From: Prevotella sp.
GTDB lineage: Bacteria > Bacteroidota > Bacteroidia > Bacteroidales > Bacteroidaceae
Assembly: GCA_021204735.1 (NCBI GenBank)
Contig: JAJPYV010000124.1
Span: 1 to 17,658 of the forward strand
Length of the DNA: 17,658 nucleotides
Direction: 5' to 3'
Positions 9,141-15,039 of the stretch are shown piece after piece. A program made the translations under genes and the position numbers. Position 1 is the stretch's first letter; each line of letters opens with the position of its first letter. Under the pieces are notes generated by a model. The model was not told the DNA's origin. It did not search any database and worked only from the letters and a program-made list of their open reading frames with translations.

Positions 9141-9188
9141 AGAAAAAGTGATGAAATTTGATTTTTTAAACATGTTATCACTTTTTCT
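9141..9188. repeat. perfect 12-bp inverted repeat in the tig/priA divergent promoter region
   Basis: AGAAAAAGTGAT at 9141-9152 is exactly complementary to ATCACTTTTTCT at 9177-9188, with 24 bp between the arms. It lies between the tig -33 region and the priA -7 box, so it could be an operator shared by both genes. It has no poly-U tail typical of a terminator for either flanking gene, both of which point away from it. Confidence 0.6.
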
Positions 9189-9191
9189 CTT

Positions 9192-9199
9192 TATTTTTG
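9192..9199 (+). promoter_or_regulatory. putative priA promoter (-7 box)
   Basis: TATTTTTG matches TAnnTTTG and ends only four bases before the priA ATG, so the transcript would be nearly leaderless. No TTTG -33 box is seen at the usual 19-20 bp spacing; that place borders the inverted-repeat arm 9177-9188. Confidence 0.45.
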
Positions 9200-9203
9200 C
9201 ATT

Positions 9204-11471
9204 ATGTACGTTGACATTATTCTGCCATTACCGTTAAACGGACTTTTCACATATTCCGTTCCTCCATCATTAGAGAAGGAAGCGGAACGAGGGAAAAGAG
9301 TGCTTGTACCTTTAGGAAAGAGTAAGACATATATAGGACTGATAGTGAAGGTTCACAACGAGAAGCCAGATTTTGAGGTAAAAGACATCAGTATGCTTAT
9401 TGATGATACCCCAATAGTGACGGAATATCAGTTGAGAATATGGCGATGGATTGCCGATTATTATATGTCACCAATCGGTGAAGTATTAAATGCCGCATTG
9501 CCGGGAGGGTTGAAGACATTAGACACATATAAGCCAAAGACAGAGACCTGTGTAGACCTTGCTCAGGAATACCACACAGAACAAGCCATCCATATTGCCT
9601 TTGACATGCTGAAACGTTCCGAAAAGCAGAAAAAAGTATTTGCCGATTTTCTTGCGATGAGTCATTGGGACAGCATAAGCGGCAATGTATGTAATTTGCC
9701 ATTACAAGAAGTTACCAAAGACGAGCTTTTGAATACATCACATTGCACGGCTGCAGTTTTCAAGGCCCTTATTGATAGACAAATATTCACAACATACGAG
9801 CGAGAAGTGGGGCGGTTGAACAATGGCGGTGAGCCCCACATTGATAACGTGAAGAAATTAAGCGAGGCTCAGCAAGAGGCATACAATAAAATTTTGTTCA
9901 ACTTTCTCAAAAAGGATGTCGTACTTCTACATGGCGTTACGTCAAGTGGAAAAACGGAGATATATATACATTTAATCCGTCAGGCATTAGAGCGCAAACA
10001 ACAAGTGCTTTACCTCCTTCCTGAAATTGCTCTCACCGTGCAGACACGACAACGTTTGCAGGAAATATTCGGTAACAACCTTGGTATCTATCATTCTAAA
10101 TACTCCGATGCCGAAAGGGTGGAGATTTGGAAGAAACAGATGTCGCAAAATCCATACGGAGTAATTCTTGGCGCACGCTCTGCCGTTCTACTGCCTTTCC
10201 AGAATCTCGGTTTGGTGATTGTCGACGAAGAGCACGAAAATTCATTCAAGCAACAAGACCCGGCACCCCGCTATCATGCCCGCAGCACTGCTATTATGCT
10301 TGCCCACATGTGTGGGGCAAAGACTTTGCTTGGTTCAGCCACGCCATCTTCCGAAAGCTATAATAATTCACAAAACGGTAAATATGGCTATGTGCGGTTG
10401 GACAAGCGATATAGCGATATCAAGCTCCCTGAAATTCATATTGTTGACATAAAAGACTTGCAGCGAAGGAAGATGATGAATGGAGTGTTCTCCCCAGAAC
10501 TCCTTGCCGCCATACGAAATGCCCTGAACAATGGAGAGCAAGCAATCCTCTTCCAGAACAGGCGCGGTTTCGCCCCGATGATAGAGTGCCATGATTGCGG
10601 TTGGGTGCCCCATTGCGATTCTTGTGATGTTTCCCTGACATATCATAAACGACTTGGTCAGCTCACATGTCACTATTGCGGAGCGACATATACCATTCCA
10701 GAGGCCTGTCCTTGTTGTGGTTGCCGTGACTTACGTGGGCGAGGTTATGGAACGGAAAGCATTGAAGATAAGGTGATGGAACTGTTTCCCGATGCCCGGG
10801 TATCACGAATGGATTTAGATACTACACGTACACGCAACGCATACGAGCGTATAATAAACGACTTCTCAGCTTATCGCACTGATATCCTGATAGGTACACA
10901 AATGGTGAGCAAGGGATTAGATTTCGACAAGGTGAGTGTTGTCGGTATTTTGAATGCTGATAATATGCTCAACTATCCAGACTTTCGCGCTTACGAACAA
11001 TCTTTCATAATGATGGCACAAGTAAGTGGACGGGCAGGGAGAAAGGGAAGGCAGGGGCTTGTGATTCTCCAAACAAAGAGTCCTCAACTGCCAATAATCA
11101 CTCAAGTGGTGCGCAACGACTGCGATGGTTTCTATTCCGACTTGTTCAAGGAACGTCGCCGATTCCACTATCCACCTTTCTACCACATTATAAATATCTT
11201 TGTCAGGCATCGAGATAATGATATAGTAAACAATGCGGCAACAAGTTTGGGAGCTATTCTCCGCTCGTGGTTCGGAGATCGAGTTCTCGGTCCTGACAAG
11301 CCTGCTGTGGCAAGGATAAAGACCCTTCACATTCGTAAGATTGTACTCAAACTTGAAAATGGCATAGACAATGCCAAAGTAAGGAGCTATCTATATAAGG
11401 CACAAGAGATGATATTAAATACCAAGAAATTCAGTAGGGTGATAATACATTTTGATGTTGACCCGATGTAA
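9204..11471 (+). CDS. priA: primosomal protein N', replication restart helicase PriA
   Basis: Superfamily 2 DNA helicase that recognises stalled forks and D-loops and reloads the replisome. The N-terminal 3'BD region begins YVDIILPLPLNGLFTY (2-17). Walker A is GVTSSGKT (244-251), the DEEH box is at 341-344 and GSATPSSES (378-386) is motif III. Eight cysteines of the two-zinc insertion are visible at C462, C465, C471, C474, C489, C492, C502 and C505. GTQMVSKGLDF (564-574) and QVSGRAGRKG (606-615) are motifs V and VI. All key residues are intact; 755 aa compares with 732 in E. coli. The ATG start gives the standard N-terminus. It is divergent from tig, and a hydrolase gene follows 37 bp later on the same strand. 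Confidence 0.97.
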   Translation: MYVDIILPLPLNGLFTYSVPPSLEKEAERGKRVLVPLGKSKTYIGLIVKVHNEKPDFEVKDISMLIDDTPIVTEYQLRIWRWIADYYMSPIGEVLNAALPGGLKTLDTYKPKTETCVDLAQEYHTEQAIHIAFDMLKRSEKQKKVFADFLAMSHWDSISGNVCNLPLQEVTKDELLNTSHCTAAVFKALIDRQIFTTYEREVGRLNNGGEPHIDNVKKLSEAQQEAYNKILFNFLKKDVVLLHGVTSSGKTEIYIHLIRQALERKQQVLYLLPEIALTVQTRQRLQEIFGNNLGIYHSKYSDAERVEIWKKQMSQNPYGVILGARSAVLLPFQNLGLVIVDEEHENSFKQQDPAPRYHARSTAIMLAHMCGAKTLLGSATPSSESYNNSQNGKYGYVRLDKRYSDIKLPEIHIVDIKDLQRRKMMNGVFSPELLAAIRNALNNGEQAILFQNRRGFAPMIECHDCGWVPHCDSCDVSLTYHKRLGQLTCHYCGATYTIPEACPCCGCRDLRGRGYGTESIEDKVMELFPDARVSRMDLDTTRTRNAYERIINDFSAYRTDILIGTQMVSKGLDFDKVSVVGILNADNMLNYPDFRAYEQSFIMMAQVSGRAGRKGRQGLVILQTKSPQLPIITQVVRNDCDGFYSDLFKERRRFHYPPFYHIINIFVRHRDNDIVNNAATSLGAILRSWFGDRVLGPDKPAVARIKTLHIRKIVLKLENGIDNAKVRSYLYKAQEMILNTKKFSRVIIHFDVDPM

Positions 11472-11508
11472 AATAACTACAAATTAATAATCTATAAATC
11501 AAAAAATT

Positions 11509-12309
11509 ATGAAAAGGAAAGTTTTAATTATTATCATGAGCGTTTTGGTGGTATTGCCAGCAATATCACAAACCACTTTCACGCACCCTTGGCAAGGTAA
11601 GAAAGTAGCATATTTCGGAGACTCTATCACCGATCCGAATCATACTGCCGCACCCAATAAATATTGGACATACCTGCAAGAATGGTTAGGCATCACCCCA
11701 TACGTCTATGCCATAAGTGGGAGACAGTGGAACGATATACCAAGACAGGCGGAGCAGTTGCAGAGTGAGCATGGCGATGACTTTGATGCCATAATGATTT
11801 TTATAGGAACAAACGATTATAATAAGGGCGTTCCTCTCGGTGAGTGGTTCTCGGAAACAAAGGAGCAGGTAATGGTGGCAGTTGGTGAGCCGAAGCATCT
11901 CGTGGAGCGAGGTCACAGAACACCGATAATGACTGACAGTACATATCGTGGCCGTATAAACATCGCTCTCAGTACTGTGAAAAAAATGTTTCCCACAAAA
12001 CAGATTGTGCTGTTGACCCCTATCCATCGTTCAGGTTTCTATCATAACGACACCAACTGGCAACCAGCAGAGGATTACCAGAACAGTATCGGTGAATATC
12101 TTTCAGCTTACATCGAAGCAACCAAGGAAGCGGCAAATATATGGGCTGTACCTGTTATAGACCTCAATTCCCTTTGCGGGCTTTTCCCTATTATGGACGA
12201 ATATGCCCAATATTTCAATGACAAAGATGTTGACCGCCTGCACCCGAATGACAAGGGTCACGAAAGGATTGCAAAAACACTGATGTATCAATTATTGACA
12301 TTACCTTGA
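11509..12309 (+). CDS. secreted SGNH/GDSL-family hydrolase
   Basis: Residues 1-20 form a signal peptide: basic start MKRK, hydrophobic core, and A-I-S before Q21 as a probable cleavage site. The mature protein is probably periplasmic or exported. The SGNH blocks are present: GDSIT with nucleophile S39, G71 in ISGRQW, N102 in GTND (100-103), and D242/H245 in DRLHPND. This fold covers esterases, lipases and carbohydrate deacetylases; the substrate cannot be read from the sequence. At 266 aa it is a compact single-domain enzyme. It starts 37 bp after priA with no terminator between, so the two may be cotranscribed without sharing a function. A strong hairpin follows the stop codon. Confidence 0.88.
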   Translation: MKRKVLIIIMSVLVVLPAISQTTFTHPWQGKKVAYFGDSITDPNHTAAPNKYWTYLQEWLGITPYVYAISGRQWNDIPRQAEQLQSEHGDDFDAIMIFIGTNDYNKGVPLGEWFSETKEQVMVAVGEPKHLVERGHRTPIMTDSTYRGRINIALSTVKKMFPTKQIVLLTPIHRSGFYHNDTNWQPAEDYQNSIGEYLSAYIEATKEAANIWAVPVIDLNSLCGLFPIMDEYAQYFNDKDVDRLHPNDKGHERIAKTLMYQLLTLP

Positions 12310-12318
12310 CCACAATAC

Positions 12319-12353
12319 GGACTTTATCTCATTAAAAATATGGGATAAAGTCC
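12319..12353 (+). terminator. hairpin downstream of the SGNH hydrolase gene
   Basis: The arms 12319-12332 and 12340-12353 pair over 14 bp with a single U-G wobble and a 7-nt loop (TAAAAAT). It begins 10 bp after the hydrolase stop codon. No U-tract follows on either strand, so it may protect the 3' end or act as a weak terminator. Confidence 0.5.
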
Positions 12354-12398
12354 CGCGAATGGGCAAAAATCATACTAAAGCCCACAAAAGTCCACATA

Positions 12399-12662
12399 AT
12401 GAAAGCAGTTGAATTTCTATAATACTCCAAGGTACAGACGAAAGAAAACGAGTTGTTCAAGAGTCTTGTAGTGACCAGTCTGTACAAGTCAGGCAGTAAA
12501 TATAAAGACGAAGTGAAAGAGCTATTGGCACTGGTGAGCAATGAGTGCGGCAAAGGAATTAAATTCTACTTACACATTGGCGAAAACGGGAAAATAACGG
12601 CGGCAGAGGTCTTATATCTCTGCCGCCCTACGATTATGGAGTTTACAATTATGAATATCTGA
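12399..12662 (+). pseudogene. remnant of a small unidentified gene with an in-frame stop
   Basis: An ATG at 12399 opens the frame MKAVEFL, followed at once by TAA (12420-12422). The same frame then continues YSKVQTKENELFKSLVV and stays open to TGA at 12660-12662. The downstream part looks genuinely coding, with alternating charged and hydrophobic residues, normal-looking codons, KYKDEVKELLALVSNE and KFYLHIGENGKITAAEV. If the TAA is a nonsense mutation, the intact product was about 87 residues. Without it the only initiator is a TTG at 12453. The 3' end crosses the M23 terminator hairpin and overlaps the M23 gene tail by 14 bp, so the original stop may be lost. I do not recognise the family. 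Confidence 0.4.
12599..12627 (-). terminator. GC-rich hairpin after the M23 peptidase gene
   Basis: GGCGGCAGAG (12599-12608) and CTCTGCCGCC (12618-12627) form a perfect 10-bp stem with a 9-nt loop. In minus-strand RNA the stem is followed by GUUAUUUUCC, a modest U-rich tail. It starts 21 bp past the peptidase stop codon, which fits an intrinsic terminator. Confidence 0.7.
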
Positions 12663-13572
12663 GGATTTGTCCTTGACGAATGATGGATGTTTTCTTCAAG
12701 CGGTTGAGCTTGCAGAGTTTGTCAACCGTGACATGACGTTTACGGGCAATTGAGGAGAGAGTTTCACCCTTCTGTACCTTATGGTAGCGGACATCAGACT
12801 TGCTTCTTGAGCTGCTGCTTGACGATGAAGCGGAAGCATTGCCACTGCCGTCAACACCATTTATACGGGTAGCAAGTTCTGAGTCATGCTCATAAGTACT
12901 TTTGCGATACATATAACTGTCACCAGTAACATCCTGGTTCTTGAAATCAAACATAATAGCAGGGTTAAGAGCAACACCACAAAGACGAGTTTCAAAATGC
13001 AAGTGAGAACCAGTACTACGCCCTGTGTTACCGCCGAGACCTATCGGATCGCCAGCCTTCACTTCCTGATCCTCCTGAACAAGCTGCTTAGACATGTGAC
13101 CGTAGATTGTCTCCAAACCATTGTAGTGACGGATTACGACATAGTTACCATATCCACGCGCCTCATATCTAACTATTCTGACCTTGCCGCTGAATGCAGC
13201 ACGGATAGTGTCACCGATATAAACCTTGATGTCCAAACCCTTATGAGCACGGCCCCACCGCTTACCAAAATTGGATGTTATCACCCTGCTTGTAGTAGGC
13301 ATGCAGAAATTGCGTAGGTTAATGAGGAAAGAATCAGGCATCTCTGTCTCCTGATGAGCATATTTGTTGCTCCACTCCTTATACAGCATTGCAGAAGGAG
13401 AAGCACTTTCTTCCTTGTTGATAATATCCCTCAACGCCAATGTGTCCACCGCCTTCATTTTCTTGTCTATCGGAGCCTGACGAGCTAAAAGGTCTTGCGC
13501 TGAGGCTGAAACTGCGCCGCATGCCAAAAATGCGGTAATAATAAATGTCCTTATTGGTCTTCTTAAATACAT
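12649..13572 (-). CDS. secreted M23-family metallopeptidase with C-terminal LysM domain
   Basis: A probable periplasmic peptidoglycan endopeptidase. Numbering from the ATG at 13570-13572, residues 1-25 form a signal peptide ending ASA before Q26. The M23/LytM domain covers about 95-210, with zinc ligands H110 and D114 (HKGLD) and H192 of HLH (190-192). H159 (YGHMS) and H190 are the other active-site histidines. All are present, so the enzyme is likely active rather than a degenerate EnvC-type activator. A serine-rich linker (about 246-260) leads to a LysM domain at about 263-307 (YHKVQKGETLSSIARK), which would anchor it to peptidoglycan. The frame extends to a TTG two codons upstream (13578); the ATG is preferred. 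It stands alone, convergent with the SGNH hydrolase gene. Confidence 0.92.
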   Translation of the reverse strand: MYLRRPIRTFIITAFLACGAVSASAQDLLARQAPIDKKMKAVDTLALRDIINKEESASPSAMLYKEWSNKYAHQETEMPDSFLINLRNFCMPTTSRVITSNFGKRWGRAHKGLDIKVYIGDTIRAAFSGKVRIVRYEARGYGNYVVIRHYNGLETIYGHMSKQLVQEDQEVKAGDPIGLGGNTGRSTGSHLHFETRLCGVALNPAIMFDFKNQDVTGDSYMYRKSTYEHDSELATRINGVDGSGNASASSSSSSSRSKSDVRYHKVQKGETLSSIARKRHVTVDKLCKLNRLKKTSIIRQGQILRYS

Positions 13573-13892
13573 TTTCAATGTTGTTTTTCTAAAAATAAGA
13601 GATGCGGGGTAACTGCTCCGCCTTGAATGGCAATCAGAAAAATAGTAAGAATAAAATCTGATTTGTCATAAAAACGCAGCAAAGATAATAAAAATATTTC
13701 AATCTTGGTACAGGTATTAACAACTTTATTCGTACTTTAACATAAAAAGCGATGTTTTTAATGTAACTTTTTCTTCTTAAATGTTCAAAATACCCAATAA
13801 TAATGATTGTGACTTTGAGATTTTTTTTGTTATTTTGTAAGCGAAAATGAGTATTAGTATCAAATCGTGGATTTTTTAAGGGGAAAAGAATA
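13573..13892. other. 320-bp divergent spacer between the M23 peptidase and the hemerythrin-LuxR gene
   Basis: AT-rich and without a credible gene. It holds a -7-like box for the M23 gene (separate entry) and a short inverted repeat, AATCAGA (13632-13638) with TCTGATT (13657-13663), in that gene's leader. On the plus strand TATTTTG (13831-13837) is one base short of the -7 consensus. AAGGGG (13878-13883) lies nine bases before the ATG at 13893, an unusually SD-like leader for this window. No terminator or operator stood out. Confidence 0.5.
13680..13687 (-). promoter_or_regulatory. putative promoter of the M23 peptidase gene (-7 box)
   Basis: The minus strand reads TATCTTTG, an exact TAnnTTTG match, about 105 nt upstream of the ATG. 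The expected -33 TTTG is not seen. Confidence 0.4.
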
Positions 13893-14849
13893 ATGAAAAA
13901 TCACAAGATGTATGAGGCAGAAGACAAAATGATCTCCCTCATTGCAGACAACTACAACATACTTCACAGTTTAGGCAGGTTCGGCTTAAATCTTGGTTTC
14001 GGAGACAAGACTGTGCGTGAAGTATGTGAAAGTCAGAATGTTGACACATACACCTTTCTTGCGGTAATGAATTTTTCAATAAACGGCTATCAGGACGTCG
14101 AAAACTATGATAACTACTCCATCCCCACACTGATACATTATTTGCAAGCATCACACGAATATTTCCTTAATTTCCAGTTGCCCGCCATCCGCACAGGACT
14201 TGTGAATGCACTTGACATGAAGGATAACCTTGCCCGATTGATATTAAGACTTTTTGATGAATACTATCACGAGATACGACATCACATGGAATATGAAGAG
14301 AAAACCGTATTTCCATACGTTGATGATCTGCTGAACAAAAAGATAAATGAAGAATACGACATAGAGACATTCTCCAAACACCACAGTCAAATAAACCTAA
14401 AGCTCAAAGAGCTGAAGAACATCATAATAAAATACCTGCCGAGTGACGCCAAGCACAACAACCAGCTCACTGCCACCCTATATAATATATATAATAATGA
14501 AGACTGGTTGAAAACCCATTCAATGGTAGAAGACCACATTTTTATTCCAGCGATAAGGAAATTAGAACAAAAATATAAGCAGAGCGATGTTAGTGCCAAG
14601 ATTTCCCAAATGATAAGTCAGAGTCCAGATATGGAAGATGCTTTAAGTGAGCGTGAGAAAGACGTAATCATCAGTTTGGTACAAGGAATGTCCAACAAGG
14701 AGATTGCCGACCACCTTTTCATTTCCGTGAACACGGTAATCACCCACAGGCGCAATATCGCACGTAAGTTGCAGATACACAGTCCTGCAGGACTTACCAT
14801 TTATGCAATTGTGAACAATTTAGTTGACATTTCATCCGTAAAACTCTGA
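13893..14849 (+). CDS. RIC/hemerythrin-like di-iron sensor fused to a LuxR-type DNA-binding domain
   Basis: A cytoplasmic regulator of 318 aa with three parts. Residues about 10-60 resemble the ScdA/DUF542 N-terminus of RIC iron-sulfur repair proteins, but the Cys-Cys-Gly-Gly motif is replaced by NLGFGDK (33-39). Residues about 75-228 form a hemerythrin HHE helical bundle. H88, H131 with E135 (HMEYE), H164, and H209 with E213 (HSMVE) match the ligand pattern H-HxxxE-H-HxxxE of E. coli YtfE, so a di-iron site is expected. Residues about 251-306 are a LuxR/GerE helix-turn-helix (LSEREKDVI, GMSNKEIADHLFISVNTV, THRRNIARKL). There is no receiver domain. The protein probably couples binding of O2, NO or another redox signal at the di-iron centre to transcription. 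It ends in a strong terminator 136 bp before nrdD. Target genes cannot be read from sequence; nrdDG is the obvious candidate. Confidence 0.88.
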   Translation: MKNHKMYEAEDKMISLIADNYNILHSLGRFGLNLGFGDKTVREVCESQNVDTYTFLAVMNFSINGYQDVENYDNYSIPTLIHYLQASHEYFLNFQLPAIRTGLVNALDMKDNLARLILRLFDEYYHEIRHHMEYEEKTVFPYVDDLLNKKINEEYDIETFSKHHSQINLKLKELKNIIIKYLPSDAKHNNQLTATLYNIYNNEDWLKTHSMVEDHIFIPAIRKLEQKYKQSDVSAKISQMISQSPDMEDALSEREKDVIISLVQGMSNKEIADHLFISVNTVITHRRNIARKLQIHSPAGLTIYAIVNNLVDISSVKL

Positions 14850-14882
14850 GAGCGGCAATATTTTTTTTCGCACTTTTTCTAT

Positions 14883-14907
14883 AAAAACGATACGCTGTAT
14901 CGTTTTT
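14883..14907 (+). terminator. intrinsic terminator after the hemerythrin-LuxR gene, also a dyad upstream of nrdD
   Basis: A perfect 11-bp stem (14883-14893 with 14897-14907) and the 3-nt loop GCT, followed by a T-rich run. It is the clearest Rho-independent terminator in the window. The core AACGATAC-N3-GTATCGTT is also a symmetric DNA site ending 5 bp before the nrdD -7 box, so an operator role is possible. Confidence 0.85.
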
Positions 14908-14912
14908 TATTT

Positions 14913-14920
14913 TATATTTG
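14913..14920 (+). promoter_or_regulatory. putative nrdD promoter (-7 box)
   Basis: TATATTTG matches TAnnTTTG exactly. No TTTG occurs 19-20 bp upstream, where the terminator dyad lies instead, so activation by a bound regulator is conceivable. The predicted leader is about 60 nt to the first ATG and about 115 nt to the second in-frame ATG. Confidence 0.5.
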
Positions 14921-14972
14921 CCCACGCTTAGAAATTAGCAAAAAAGATAACTCTTAATCTAAAAAACAACAC

Positions 14973-14997
14973 AAAGTTTTCCAAAATGGAAAACTTT
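14973..14997 (+). promoter_or_regulatory. perfect hairpin enclosing the first nrdD start codon
   Basis: AAAGTTTTCC (14973-14982) and GGAAAACTTT (14988-14997) form a 10-bp stem with loop AAAAT. The ATG at 14986-14988 falls at the loop and stem junction. A second hairpin follows at 15004-15010 with 15018-15024. An alternative pairing, 14978-14984 with 15002-15008, excludes both. Confidence 0.55.
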
Positions 14998-15039
14998 TAT
15001 ATTGGAAACTCGAAAAAAGTTTCCCAAAATGAAAAAGCT
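14974..15039 (+). repeat. 23-bp imperfect direct repeat over the nrdD start region
   Basis: Copies at 14974-14996 and 15017-15039 agree at 19 of 23 positions. Both contain the core CCAAAATG, and so an ATG (14986 and 15029). The 43-bp offset puts the second ATG in another frame, where it opens a six-codon ORF ending TAA at 15047-15049, overlapping the alternative nrdD start at 15040. Confidence 0.6.

Noticed and set aside
10917..11330. 137-codon open frame on the minus strand
   Set aside because: It is antisense to priA motifs V and VI, which are intact in the plus frame.
12332..12553. 73-codon open frame on the minus strand in the SGNH/M23 spacer
   Set aside because: Its 3' end lies in the hairpin at 12319-12353 and it is antisense to the more coding-like remnant at 12399-12662; no recognisable protein features.
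13573..13578. TTG start two codons upstream for the M23 peptidase
   Set aside because: The ATG at 13570-13572 gives the same signal peptide and is the commoner initiator.
14883..14907. The dyad before nrdD as an NrdR box
   Set aside because: Half-sites do not resemble the known NrdR box (near ACACTATATATTGTGT) and no second copy lies at the usual paired spacing.
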